Positions 28,408 to 36,869 of a DNA stretch of 64,000 bases are shown piece by piece. Every line of letters starts with the position of its first letter. Position 1 is the stretch's first letter. The translations under genes and the position numbers were made by a program. The stretch comes from Pigmentiphaga litoralis (GTDB lineage Bacteria > Pseudomonadota > Gammaproteobacteria > Burkholderiales > Burkholderiaceae_B): positions 1,936,801 to 2,000,800 of the forward strand of contig NZ_BMXQ01000001.1 in assembly GCF_014651835.1 (NCBI RefSeq), in the 5' to 3' direction. Below the pieces are notes generated by a model, which made no database searches, was not told the origin of the DNA, and worked only from the letters and a program-made list of their open reading frames with translations.

Positions 28408-28429
28408 AAAAAGGCCGGCAGTGCCGGCC
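28408..28429 (-). terminator. Intrinsic terminator downstream of mqsRA
   Basis: On the minus strand a GGCCGGC stem (28413-28419 pairs with 28423-28429, three-base loop) is followed by TTTTT. It lies 156 bases past the mqsA stop. The rest of the 268-base gap up to the amidohydrolase start shows no credible gene. Confidence 0.75.
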
Positions 28430-28584
28430 TGTGGTGCAAGTGTGATCAGCCGATTATTCTGGCTCGATGCCTGTACGCTGTGATCCAGGCCTCGACTGCG
28501 GCGGCGGTGGGTGCGCATGCAAAAATGTGAAGGTCTCGAAGCCCCGTCGTCGGTAACGAGGTATCCGCTCAAGCGCCTTTGAGT

Positions 28585-28986
28585 TCAGGCGGTTCGGATT
28601 TCGTCCAGCAGTTCAGGATGCCGATCGAGCACCTTCAGGAGCTTGATGAGGGCGAGCGGGGGCTTCGTCTTGCCTGTTTCATACCGAGAGAATGCATTGA
28701 CGCCTCCTCCAAAAATCTCGGCCGCTTCACGTTGATCGAGTGCCAGCTTTTTGCGGACATCAGCGATATAGCGTGGATCGACAATGGATGCGTTGATCTG
28801 GCGATTGAAAGCCAACATCAGGTCGCTCACGCGGCCCGCCTCGACGCTGTCGAGCACCTGTTCACGACACACCGGACAGCGTTCGCCGGTCACTTCGGCA
28901 ATGACCGTCGCGGCGCCCCTATAAACATATGGCAGGTCGCTGGTTTCAACGACCAACTCTGCTGCACCACAAGCGGGGCACTTCAT
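28585..28986 (-). CDS. mqsA: Antitoxin MqsA
   Basis: Protein of 133 residues. The N-terminal zinc module has two CxxC pairs (MKCPACG and RCPVCREQV), and the C-terminal helix-turn-helix (DVRKKLALDQREAAEIFGGGVNAFSRYETGKTKPP) binds DNA, as in E. coli MqsA. The start at 28986 has an AAGGAG site eight bases upstream. It neutralises MqsR and represses the operon. As in E. coli, the antitoxin gene follows the toxin gene, separated by two bases. Confidence 0.95.
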   Translation of the reverse strand: MKCPACGAAELVVETSDLPYVYRGAATVIAEVTGERCPVCREQVLDSVEAGRVSDLMLAFNRQINASIVDPRYIADVRKKLALDQREAAEIFGGGVNAFSRYETGKTKPPLALIKLLKVLDRHPELLDEIRTA

Positions 28987-28988
28987 GA

Positions 28989-29285
28989 TCAAAGCTCCTT
29001 GAACGACACGACCACCACGTGGGAAGCCACCGTGATTTTCAGGTACACAATCCCCGCCGCTGTGGCTGGACGATACACGTCTTGCCAAATCCGATGGTCG
29101 CCGTGGGTTGTCATGCTCTTGTAAAAGTCCTGAGGCGTGAGGCCGAGCAAGACGTCAATGATGTCCCTCAAGGACAAACCCAATTGAGCAGCGCCGAAGA
29201 TCGCTGAACCGGTTGCACGCACGTGCCCTGCTCGGACCAGACGCTTGACTGCAAGCAATTTCGAATGCGGGACAAACTTTTCCAC
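28989..29285 (-). CDS. mqsR: mRNA interferase toxin MqsR
   Basis: RelE-fold ribonuclease of 98 residues, the normal MqsR length. The sequence MEKFVPHSKLLAVKRLV, LLGLTPQDFYKSMTTHGDHRIWQDVYRP and the end VYLKITVASHVVVVSFKEL match the family, which cleaves mRNA at GCU. The toxin is encoded before the antitoxin, an order typical of mqsRA. A palindromic operator lies eight bases upstream of its start. Locally lower GC content suggests acquisition. Confidence 0.95.
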   Translation of the reverse strand: MEKFVPHSKLLAVKRLVRAGHVRATGSAIFGAAQLGLSLRDIIDVLLGLTPQDFYKSMTTHGDHRIWQDVYRPATAAGIVYLKITVASHVVVVSFKEL

Positions 29286-29292
29286 AAGACTA

Positions 29293-29307
29293 TAACCTAC
29301 TTGGTTA
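29293..29307. promoter_or_regulatory. Candidate MqsA operator
   Basis: TAACCTACTTGGTTA has perfect TAACC/GGTTA arms around five bases. It resembles the E. coli MqsA site with AACCT and AGGTT arms, and it lies just upstream of the mqsR start. Only this one strong copy is seen in the 210-base gap to the SDR gene; the rest of that gap holds a bidirectional terminator. Confidence 0.7.
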
Positions 29308-29443
29308 ATGCAACGCGTCGGTGGCGATCGACATCAGGCAAGTGCCGGGTCCCTATTGACCAAGATAGATGAAGGGTTGTGACCGCGCTCGGCATGGTAG
29401 GACAGAAGTGTCCTATTCAGCGCTGGCTCCTTCCGACACAAGA

Positions 29444-29477
29444 CGCAAAAACGCCGGCTATTGCCGGCGTTTTTGCG
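29444..29477. terminator. Strong bidirectional terminator
   Basis: A perfect 15-bp stem (29444-29458 with 29463-29477, four-base loop) has GCCGGC at its top and A5/T5 runs in the lower part, so either strand yields a GC hairpin with a U-rich end. It lies 18 bases beyond the SDR stop and would end the LIV-SDR operon. Confidence 0.85.
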
Positions 29478-29495
29478 ACTGCTGCCTTCCTGCCT

Positions 29496-30275
29496 TCACC
29501 CCACCGCGTCTTCCGGCACCTCCACGTTGTAGTTCAGCGCCAGCCGGCCGCCATCGGCGTAAATGGTCTGCCCCGTGACATAGCTCGAGTCCTCGCTTGC
29601 CAGGAACAGGGCCACGCCGGCGATTTCATCGGGGCGGCCGAGGCGGGTCATGGGGATGCGGGACAGGACCTTGCGCAGGTTGTCCGGGTTGTTGCTGATG
29701 GTGGCCATGATCTCGGTGTCGATGCTTCCGGGTCCGAGTGCGTTGACGCGCACACCGTGGGGCGCCATCGCCAATGCCATGGCCTTGGTCATCTGCCGTA
29801 CCGCGCCTTTGCTGGCGCCGTAGGCAAGCTGGTTGGACATGGCCAGCTCGGCGGTCATGGACGACAGCATGATGAGGCTGCCGCCCTGCCCTTGCCGCAC
29901 CATCGCACGGGCGGCGCGCTGGGCGGTCAGGAAGGCGCCGCGCACATTGACGTTCAGGACGAAGTCGAGGTCGGCCAGTTCCAGGTCCAGGAATTCCGCC
30001 GCGCGGATGACGCCGGCGTTGCACACGCAGATGTCCAGGCCGCCGAATTCGGTTTCGCACAGGGCGACCATCCGGTCGACGTCGTCGGGCTGGGTGACGT
30101 CGCCGACCAATGCGCGAACTTCACCTTGTGTTGCGTTCACCGATTCGGTCAGGCGGTCGGCGTTGCGATCGACCATCACGACGTTGGCGCCTTCGGCCGC
30201 GTAGCGCCGGGCAATGGCCAGGCCGATGCCGCCGGCCGCACCGGTGACGAGCGCGGTCTTGTTTTCCAGCCTCAT
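29496..30275 (-). CDS. SDR-family oxidoreductase
   Basis: Classical short-chain dehydrogenase of 259 residues with the cofactor motif TGAAGGIG, NAG in CVCNAGVI, catalytic Ser in MLSSMT and the active site YGASK. The start at 30275 has an AGGGG site; a frame to 30308 is less likely. Asp in the second strand (VDRNADR) suggests NAD rather than NADP. It ends the minus-strand aromatic module, after the LivF-like gene, so it may oxidise a dihydrodiol or hydroxy acid in that pathway. The substrate is not deducible. Confidence 0.85.
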   Translation of the reverse strand: MRLENKTALVTGAAGGIGLAIARRYAAEGANVVMVDRNADRLTESVNATQGEVRALVGDVTQPDDVDRMVALCETEFGGLDICVCNAGVIRAAEFLDLELADLDFVLNVNVRGAFLTAQRAARAMVRQGQGGSLIMLSSMTAELAMSNQLAYGASKGAVRQMTKAMALAMAPHGVRVNALGPGSIDTEIMATISNNPDNLRKVLSRIPMTRLGRPDEIAGVALFLASEDSSYVTGQTIYADGGRLALNYNVEVPEDAVG

Positions 30276-30365
30276 GCGGTAGCCCCTGTAGTTGCGATCG
30301 ACAACCACCTCGTTGCCCGATGCATCGTTGCTGTCCTTATCGATCCAGTTGCTTTGATCATCGAC

Positions 30366-31064
30366 TCAGACTCCGACATAGCGTTCGATCAGTTCCGGAC
30401 GCGCGGCCAGTTCGGCCGACGTGCCGCGCCAGACGGTGGTGCCCTTGTCGAGGATGAAGTTGCTGTCCGACAGGCGCATCAATGCCTTGGTGTTTTTGTC
30501 GACCACGATCATGGTCAGGCCCTCGCTCTTCAACCTGGCGAGCACGCTCCAGATCTCGGCACGAACGATAGGCGCGAGTCCTTCGGTGGCTTCGTCCAGC
30601 ACCAGCAGTTTGGGGTTCGTCATGAGGGCGCGGCCGATGGCCAGCATCTGCTGTTCGCCGCCCGACAGCTGCGTGCCCAGGTTGGACCGGCGTTCCTTCA
30701 GCCGCGGGAACAGTTCGTAGATCTTTTGCAGCGTCCATTGCGATGCGCTGCCGTCGTGCTTGGCGGTGGCGATCAGGTTTTCTTCGATGGTCAGCGTCGG
30801 GAAGATCTGGCGGCCTTCGGGCACCAGGGATATGCCCAGCCGGCCTACGCGGTACGGCGCCATCCCGTTCAAAGGCTGGTCGTTGAACCGGATGGTGCCT
30901 GCCGATGGACGCAGCAGGCCGAACAGGCAATTGATGACGGTGGTGCGGCCCATGCCGTTACGGCCAATCAGGCCGACGACATCGCCGCGCCCCACTTCCA
31001 GGTCCACGTCGAACAGGGCCTGGCAGCTGTCGTACTTGGCGGCAAGGTGTTGGATGGAAAGCAT
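30366..31064 (-). CDS. LIV-type ABC transporter ATPase (LivF family), Walker A Lys to Arg
   Basis: Protein of 232 residues with LivF signature LSGGEQQM and Walker B LLVLDEA. Its Walker A reads GRNGMGRTT: residue 40 is Arg (codon CGC) where lysine normally binds the ATP phosphates. The same position is Lys in the paralogue at 16.6 kb. Arginine at this position usually weakens or abolishes hydrolysis, though related LivF proteins with Arg may exist and the LivG partner could provide activity. All other motifs are intact, so this is not a decayed gene. The gap to the SDR gene (90 bases) holds nothing evident. Confidence 0.9.
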   Translation of the reverse strand: MLSIQHLAAKYDSCQALFDVDLEVGRGDVVGLIGRNGMGRTTVINCLFGLLRPSAGTIRFNDQPLNGMAPYRVGRLGISLVPEGRQIFPTLTIEENLIATAKHDGSASQWTLQKIYELFPRLKERRSNLGTQLSGGEQQMLAIGRALMTNPKLLVLDEATEGLAPIVRAEIWSVLARLKSEGLTMIVVDKNTKALMRLSDSNFILDKGTTVWRGTSAELAARPELIERYVGV

Positions 31065-31078
31065 GCTGTCTCCTTGCG

Positions 31079-31834
31079 TCAGGCGTCTTCGTCGTCGCCA
31101 AGATAGGCGCGGCGCACATCGGGATGGTTGCGGATCTCGTCGATGCCGCCGGTCGCGACGATCTTGCCGTACACCAGCACACTGATGCGATCGGCCAGCG
31201 AGAACACCGCATGCATGTCGTGTTCGACCAGCAGGATCGTGTACTGCCCCTTGAGCGACCGCAGCAGCTCGATGGCGCCTGCGCCTTCGGCCGCACTCAT
31301 GCCGGCCATGGGTTCGTCCAGCAACAGGATGTTCGGTTCGGCCGCCAGCGCCATGGCAATTTCGAGCTGGCGCCGTTGCCCGTACGCCAGGTTGGCCACG
31401 ATGGTGTGTTCCACGTCACCCAGGCGACAACGCTCGATGATGGCGCGTGCCTTGGCCACCAGTTCGGCATCGCCCGACATCGGCTTCCAGATCGCAAAGC
31501 GCACGCCGCGCTTGCGCATGGCGGCGATGCAGACGTTCTCGCTCACGGTAAAGCTGTCGAAGATGGACGTGATCTGGTAGGAGCGCAGCAGGCCCAGGCT
31601 GACGCGCTGCTGGATCGGCTTGCCGGTGACGTCAGTGCTGCCAATGCGGATCTGGCCGCCGTCGGACCGCAATTCGCCCGTCAGCAGGTTGATCAGCGTC
31701 GTCTTGCCGGCGCCGTTCGGCCCGATGATGGCGTGCAGTTCGCCCGGTGCAATATCGAGCGACACACCATCGGTGGCCTTGAGTCCGCCGAAACGTTTGC
31801 TCAGGTCGGTGGTCTGCAATCCCAGCGCGCTCAT
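31079..31834 (-). CDS. LIV-type ABC transporter ATPase (LivG family)
   Basis: Protein of 251 residues from ATG 31834, which overlaps the stop of the LivM-like gene (ATGA). Walker A GPNGAGKTT, signature LAYGQRRQLE, Walker B ILLLDEP and switch LVEHDMH are intact. With the LivF-like partner carrying an altered Walker A, this subunit may supply most of the hydrolysis. The longer frame to 32170 is a shadow. It closely resembles the LivG copy at 15.8 kb in order and motifs. Confidence 0.92.
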   Translation of the reverse strand: MSALGLQTTDLSKRFGGLKATDGVSLDIAPGELHAIIGPNGAGKTTLINLLTGELRSDGGQIRIGSTDVTGKPIQQRVSLGLLRSYQITSIFDSFTVSENVCIAAMRKRGVRFAIWKPMSGDAELVAKARAIIERCRLGDVEHTIVANLAYGQRRQLEIAMALAAEPNILLLDEPMAGMSAAEGAGAIELLRSLKGQYTILLVEHDMHAVFSLADRISVLVYGKIVATGGIDEIRNHPDVRRAYLGDDEDA

Positions 31835-32892
31835 GGCGTGTCTCCTGCAACGGGGGCCACGCCGGGTGCGCCGATAGGGGAAGCCGACGAAGCATTGCCT
31901 GGCGTTCCGACCGATGCGGCCGACACGGTGGCCGCGGGTTGACGGCCGGACACATCGGGCCGCTTGAAGCGCTTGACCCACGAGAAGCCATCCTTGCCGA
32001 GCAAGGCGATCAGCACGATGATCGGCCCCATCAGCAGCATCCAGTGCTGCGTGATGCCCTTGAAAATTTCTTCCAGGACCAGGAACACCACGGTGCCCAG
32101 GATGGGCCCCGTGACCAGGCCGATGCCACCGATCACGATCATGACGATCAGGTCGCCCGACATCTGCCACGACATGTAGCTGGGCGACGCGAACGCGGTC
32201 AGGTTGGCAAGCAGGAAACCCGAAATGCCGGTGATGACGCCCGAGAACACATACGCCAGCAACTGCACCCGAAACACCGAATACCCGAAGGCATTCACGC
32301 GGCGCGGGTTGATGTGCGTGGCGCGCAGCACCATGCCGAAGGGCGAGCGCTTGAAGCGCGCCATGACGATCGTCGTGACCAGCAACACTGCCCAGGCGGC
32401 CCAGTACACCTCGGTGCTGCCACTGAGTTCAAAACCGCTGAAGTTGCTCGGCGCGTTGATGTTCAGGCCGTCATCCCCGCCAAAGGTCGTCATGCTGACC
32501 ATGAGGAAGTAGAACATCTGCGCAAAGGCGAGCGTGATCATGATGAAGCCGATGCCCGACGTGCGCAGGCACACGCTGCCCACGACCAGGGCTACCGCTG
32601 CACATACCAGTACGCACACGCCCAGCTGCGCCCAGCCGTTCGTCACGTCGTAGAAACCCAGGATGCCGACCGCATAGCACCCCAGGCCGATGAACAGCGC
32701 GTGGCCGAAACTGACCAGGCCTGCAAAACCGAGCACGACGTTCAGTGCGCTGGCGGCCAGCGCATACACCAGCACCCGCGCAAAAAAGGTCACGTAAAAG
32801 GGTTCGCCGATGGCATTGGCCACGAAGGGCACGGCGGCGAGGATTAGAAAGAGCACCGGTATCACCCAGGCCCCGAACTTGGATCGAGTCAT
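31831..32892 (-). CDS. LIV-type ABC transporter permease (LivM family)
   Basis: Membrane protein of 353 residues with LivM landmarks GFAGLVSFGHALFIGLGCYAVG and VMIVIGGIGLVTGPILG and about nine spans. The C-terminal 40 residues form a Pro/Ala-rich cytoplasmic tail (VSGRQPAATVSAASVG...) not seen in the paralogue at 14.9 kb. Part of a complete LIV operon running from the binding protein at 35.06 kb to the LivF-like gene at 30.4 kb. Confidence 0.92.
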   Translation of the reverse strand: MTRSKFGAWVIPVLFLILAAVPFVANAIGEPFYVTFFARVLVYALAASALNVVLGFAGLVSFGHALFIGLGCYAVGILGFYDVTNGWAQLGVCVLVCAAVALVVGSVCLRTSGIGFIMITLAFAQMFYFLMVSMTTFGGDDGLNINAPSNFSGFELSGSTEVYWAAWAVLLVTTIVMARFKRSPFGMVLRATHINPRRVNAFGYSVFRVQLLAYVFSGVITGISGFLLANLTAFASPSYMSWQMSGDLIVMIVIGGIGLVTGPILGTVVFLVLEEIFKGITQHWMLLMGPIIVLIALLGKDGFSWVKRFKRPDVSGRQPAATVSAASVGTPGNASSASPIGAPGVAPVAGDTP

Positions 32893-32913
32893 CGAAAGCG
32901 TCCTTGCAAGGGA

Positions 32914-33834
32914 TCAGCGGCGGGCGGCTGAAATGAGGCCGTTGGGGCGGAAGGCGAGTACCAGCGCCATGAGTACGTAGATCAGCATCGAGGCCAGGGC
33001 GGGCCCGACGGCGTTGGCGGCCGAGGGCAGCATCACCTTGCCGAGCATGGTGGGCAGGTAGGCGCGACCCAGCGTGTCGATGACGGCGATCACCATCGCG
33101 GCGACCAGGGCGCCACGGATGGATCCGATACCGCCCACCACGATCACGACCAGCGCCAGAATCAGCACCGGCTCGCCCATGCCCGACTGCACCGACAGGA
33201 TGGGACCGGCCAGCGCGCCAGCCAGGCCGGCCAGGCCCGCGCCAAGCATGAACAGCGACTTCTTGAGGAGGTCCACGTTGGCGCCCAGCACGCTCACCAT
33301 CGAGGCATTGCTGGCGCCGGCTCGCACCAGCATGCCGAACCGCGTCTTCTGAATCAGGAACCATGCACCCAGCGCAACCAGTACCCCGACCGCGATGATC
33401 AGGATCCGGTACACCGGGTACGGCGCGCCGAACACGGAAATCGCGCCGCCCAGGCTTTCGGGAATCGCCGCGTAGTACGGACGGTTGCCGAAGGTGACAA
33501 TGGCCAGTTCGTTGAAGAACATCATCAGACCGAAGGTGGCCAGCACCTGGTACAGGTGGTCATAGCGGTACAGCGGCCGTGCGACCAGGTGTTCGAGCAG
33601 CAGGCCGACCAGCCCGCTCGAAATGATGGCCGCCGCGATGGCGAAGGTGAAGGAACCGCTGGCATTGAAGCTGGCGGCGCCAACGAAGGCGCCCACCATG
33701 TACAGCGACCCATGCGCGAGGTTGATGAAGTTCATGATGCCGAAGATCAGGGTCAGGCCTGACGACAACAGGAACAGCAGCACGCCGAGTTGCACCCCGT
33801 TGAGCAACTGCGACAGAAACAGCGAACTATTCAT
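32914..33834 (-). CDS. LIV-type ABC transporter permease (LivH family)
   Basis: Membrane protein of 306 residues, the same length as the copy at 13.9 kb. The N-terminal GLTLIFGIMNFINLAHGSLYMVGAF and C-terminal VGGIGSIRGALVAAMVIAVIDTLG segments are typical of LivH. It follows the binding-protein gene by 60 bases and precedes the LivM-like gene by 21 bases. Confidence 0.93.
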   Translation of the reverse strand: MNSSLFLSQLLNGVQLGVLLFLLSSGLTLIFGIMNFINLAHGSLYMVGAFVGAASFNASGSFTFAIAAAIISSGLVGLLLEHLVARPLYRYDHLYQVLATFGLMMFFNELAIVTFGNRPYYAAIPESLGGAISVFGAPYPVYRILIIAVGVLVALGAWFLIQKTRFGMLVRAGASNASMVSVLGANVDLLKKSLFMLGAGLAGLAGALAGPILSVQSGMGEPVLILALVVIVVGGIGSIRGALVAAMVIAVIDTLGRAYLPTMLGKVMLPSAANAVGPALASMLIYVLMALVLAFRPNGLISAARR

Positions 33835-33894
33835 GGCTGGCTTCCGTGAGCGTTAGAAAGGCGGCGTCGAGACGGCTTGATCGGGCAGCGCCGA

Positions 33895-35058
33895 TCACGG
33901 CTTGCATTCGTTCACGTAGGCGTCCTGATGGTCGGTAAAGACTTGCGCCAGTTGCTTGACGGCAAAGCTGTCGCCCTGCGGAACGATCTCGAACGCGTAG
34001 TAGTTCTGCACGGGCATGTTGTTCGTGTTGAAGCGGAACTTGCCACGCACGGTCGGGAAGCTGCCGCCCACGGACTTGACCGCGTCGGCAAACGCCTTCT
34101 TGTCGGACACCTTGCCGTTCAACTTGCGCACGGCGGCGTCCAGCAGATAGGCCGCGTCATAACCGTTCACCGCGTATTCGGACGGCGTGCGCTGATACTT
34201 GGCCTTGAAGCCGTCAACGAATTTCTTGTTCTGCGGATTGTCCAGCACGGTGGCCCAGGGCGAGCCATAGATGGCGCCGATGGCCGAGTTCTTCATGGCG
34301 GCCAGGGTATTGGCTTCGATCAGGCTGTCGGAAAAGAACGGCAGCTTGCCCATCAGGCCTGCCTGGCTCAGCTGCCGCACCACGTTCACGCCGATGGCGC
34401 CGGTGTAGAACGCAAACAGCGCATCGGGTTTGGCCGTCGTGAGCTGAGAGATCTCGGCCGAATAATCGAGCTGCCCGAGCGGGGTGTAGACCTCGTTGGC
34501 GACCGGGCCGTTGTAGTAACGCTTGAAGCCCGCCAGCTTGTCCTTGCCCGCCTGGTAGTTGGACGACATCAGGTAGACGTTCTTGTAGCCCTTGTCCTTG
34601 ACGTACTGGCCCATGGCTTCAGACATGCCGTCGTTCTGCCAGCCCATCACGAACAGGTTGGGCATGCACAGTTTGCCGGCGATCGGCGCCGGGCCGGCCA
34701 CGGTCGAAATCGCGACCACACCGGATTCCTTGATGCGGCGCGTCTGCGCCATCAGGATGTTGGAATACCCGAGACCCACCACCGCGTCGACCTTGTCGCG
34801 TTCCAGGAATTTCTGCAGGATCTGCGAGCCGACGTCGGGCTTGAGCTGGTCGTCTTCATTGACAACGCTGACTTTCTGGTCGCCGAACTTGCCGCCCAGC
34901 TGTTCAACCGCAAGCATGAAGCCGTCGTACTGGTCCTGGCCCTGGGCCGCCTGCGGGCCGGACATCACGGCCGAAAATCCGATCTTGATGTCAGCCTGTG
35001 CCGATGCTGCGGCCAGCAGCAAGCCGGCCATCACCAAAGCCTTGGTGGTGGTTGTCAT
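33895..35058 (-). CDS. LIV-type ABC transporter substrate-binding protein (copy 3)
   Basis: Periplasmic receptor of 387 residues with a signal peptide (MVMAGLLLAAASAQA-like). It is a paralogue of the two receptors at 10.6-13.0 kb, sharing GQDQYDGFML, EDDQLKPDVG and YQAGKDKLAGFKRYY. Being directly downstream of 4-oxalocrotonate tautomerase and dioxygenase genes, it probably binds the aromatic acid degraded by this module. No terminator separates it from the catabolic genes, so transport and catabolism seem co-transcribed. Confidence 0.92.
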   Translation of the reverse strand: MTTTTKALVMAGLLLAAASAQADIKIGFSAVMSGPQAAQGQDQYDGFMLAVEQLGGKFGDQKVSVVNEDDQLKPDVGSQILQKFLERDKVDAVVGLGYSNILMAQTRRIKESGVVAISTVAGPAPIAGKLCMPNLFVMGWQNDGMSEAMGQYVKDKGYKNVYLMSSNYQAGKDKLAGFKRYYNGPVANEVYTPLGQLDYSAEISQLTTAKPDALFAFYTGAIGVNVVRQLSQAGLMGKLPFFSDSLIEANTLAAMKNSAIGAIYGSPWATVLDNPQNKKFVDGFKAKYQRTPSEYAVNGYDAAYLLDAAVRKLNGKVSDKKAFADAVKSVGGSFPTVRGKFRFNTNNMPVQNYYAFEIVPQGDSFAVKQLAQVFTDHQDAYVNECKP

Positions 35059-35106
35059 GGTGTGTCTCCGTTTGTGTTGTTATGGTTTTTTTTGCGGGTC
35101 CGCGCG

Positions 35107-35298
35107 TCAGCGGCCCAAGGCTTTTGCCGTCTTGCCGGCAATGCCGAAATGCGTCTTGGGTATTTCGATGAGCGTGATGCGCACCGACTCGCGCGGCGCG
35201 CCGATCGATGTGTGCGCCGCCTCGGTCAGTGCTTCGATCAATGCCGCGCACTGTTCGTCAGTGCGGCCTTCCATCAGTTGGACCTGGATCAGGGGCAT
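35107..35298 (-). CDS. 4-oxalocrotonate tautomerase (2-hydroxymuconate tautomerase)
   Basis: Small enzyme of 63 residues. After removal of the initiator Met the catalytic Pro1 is exposed, and Arg11, Arg39 and Phe50 fall on the numbering of the Pseudomonas enzyme. It isomerises 2-hydroxymuconate to 4-oxalocrotonate in the oxidative branch of meta-cleavage pathways. It is the only tautomerase in the window; the enzymes that use its product (decarboxylase and hydratase) are encoded at 4.0-5.6 kb, suggesting the two loci work together. Confidence 0.93.
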   Translation of the reverse strand: MPLIQVQLMEGRTDEQCAALIEALTEAAHTSIGAPRESVRITLIEIPKTHFGIAGKTAKALGR

Positions 35299-35395
35299 GC
35301 GGTGCTCCTAGCGAAACAAAGTATGGCGACAGGGGTGCTGCGACAGGAACTGCGGCGAAGAAAAACGCGGCGTCGTCACGACCGCCGCGTGGTCA

Positions 35396-36850
35396 TCAGA
35401 GCTTGATGCAGACGTTGCGCAATTCGGTGTAGAACTCGAGCGAATGCACGCCGCCTTCGCGGCCGATGCCGGACTGCTTGGCGCCGCCAAACGACGTGCG
35501 CAGGTCGCGCAGGAACCAGGAGTTCACCCAGCAGATGCCGACTTCCAGCGCGCGGCCCATGCGGTGCGCGACGCTGACGTCTTGCGTCCACACGGTGGCG
35601 GCCAGGCCGTACGGCGTGGCGTTGGCCATGTTGACCACTTCTTCTTCGGTGTCGAAGGGGCTGATGTGGCAGCACGGGCCAAAGATTTCTTCGCGAATCA
35701 CCGACGCCGTCTGTGGCAGGCCGGTCCAGATGGTGGGCTGCACCCAGGCGCCTTCCGACAGGCGGCCGGTCATGGTCGGCACACCGCCGCCGGTCACGAT
35801 GGTCGCGCCTTCGGCACGCGCCTTGTCGTAGTAGCTCAGCACCTTGCGGCGATGTTCTTGCGACACCAGCGGACCGAAGTTGGTGCTGTGGTCGTTGGGG
35901 TCGCCCAGCTTGAAGCCTTCGGCGCGTTGCTTGAGGGCGGCCACGAATTTTTCAAAGATCGGGCGCTGCACGTAGACGCGTTCGGTGCCCAGGCAGACTT
36001 GACCGCTGTTCTCGAACGTGGAACGGGCGATGCCGGCCACGGCCTTGTCGAAATCGCAATCGGCGAAGACGATGCCGGCGTTCTTGCCGCCCAGTTCGAA
36101 CGACACCGGACGCACACCCGTGGCGGCCGCGCGCATGATCGCTTCGCCCGTGCGGGTTTCACCGGTAAAGGTGATGCCATCGACGCCAGGATGCGTCGTC
36201 AGGAATTCGCCTGCCGAATCCGGCCCGAAGCCGTGGACCACGTTGTAGACACCGGCCGGCACGCCGACATCATTCATGACCCTGCCCAGCAGCGTGGCGG
36301 TGGCCGGGGTTTCTTCGGACGGCTTGACCACGACGGTGTTGCCGGTGGCAAGCGCGGGGCCGACCTTCCAGGTCATCAACAGCAGCGGCAGGTTCCATGG
36401 GCAGACCACGCCGATCACGCCGCGTGGCGCACGCACCGCATAGTTGATGGCATGACCGCCGTCGGGCGTGTCCATGCCGAAGCTTTCGGTTGGCACGTTG
36501 CGGATCAGGTCGGCAAAGACCTTGAAGTTGGCCGCGCCGCGCGGAATGTCGACGTGGCTGGCCAGCCCGTGCGGCTTGCCGGTGTCGGCCATTTCGGCCG
36601 CCAGGAATTCGTCGAAGTTGGCGTTGATGCCGTCGGCAATGGCGTGCAGCAGCTCGACCCGGTCTTCGACCTTGAGCTTGCCCCACGGGCCCTTCAGTGC
36701 GGCGCGGGCAGCGTCGACCGCCGCCCCGACTTCGGCCTTGCCGGCTTCGTGCACCATGCCGATCAGGCTGTTGTCGACCGGGTTGCGGTTCTCGAATGTC
36801 TTGCCTGTCGACACCCATTCGCCGTTGATGAAGTTCCTGAAATCGCTCAT
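35396..36850 (-). CDS. 2-hydroxymuconate / 2-aminomuconate semialdehyde dehydrogenase (second copy)
   Basis: Aldehyde dehydrogenase of 484 residues with Arg104, Asn153, Glu252 and Cys286 in the arrangement of the muconate semialdehyde subgroup. It is a clear relative of the enzyme at 6.5 kb (shared DIPRGAANF, VVHGFGP, HPGVDGITFTGE). The gene is flanked by a tautomerase and a decarboxylase-like class II aldolase, so it should oxidise the ring-cleavage semialdehyde. The start at 36850 is selected over a 26-residue extension. Confidence 0.92.
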   Translation of the reverse strand: MSDFRNFINGEWVSTGKTFENRNPVDNSLIGMVHEAGKAEVGAAVDAARAALKGPWGKLKVEDRVELLHAIADGINANFDEFLAAEMADTGKPHGLASHVDIPRGAANFKVFADLIRNVPTESFGMDTPDGGHAINYAVRAPRGVIGVVCPWNLPLLLMTWKVGPALATGNTVVVKPSEETPATATLLGRVMNDVGVPAGVYNVVHGFGPDSAGEFLTTHPGVDGITFTGETRTGEAIMRAAATGVRPVSFELGGKNAGIVFADCDFDKAVAGIARSTFENSGQVCLGTERVYVQRPIFEKFVAALKQRAEGFKLGDPNDHSTNFGPLVSQEHRRKVLSYYDKARAEGATIVTGGGVPTMTGRLSEGAWVQPTIWTGLPQTASVIREEIFGPCCHISPFDTEEEVVNMANATPYGLAATVWTQDVSVAHRMGRALEVGICWVNSWFLRDLRTSFGGAKQSGIGREGGVHSLEFYTELRNVCIKL

Positions 36851-36869
36851 TGCCTTGCTCACTCCAAAA

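Noticed and set aside
28369-28572. Minus-strand frame of 67 codons between mqsA and the amidohydrolase
   Set aside because: It spans the terminator hairpin, lacks a ribosome site and has no recognisable features.
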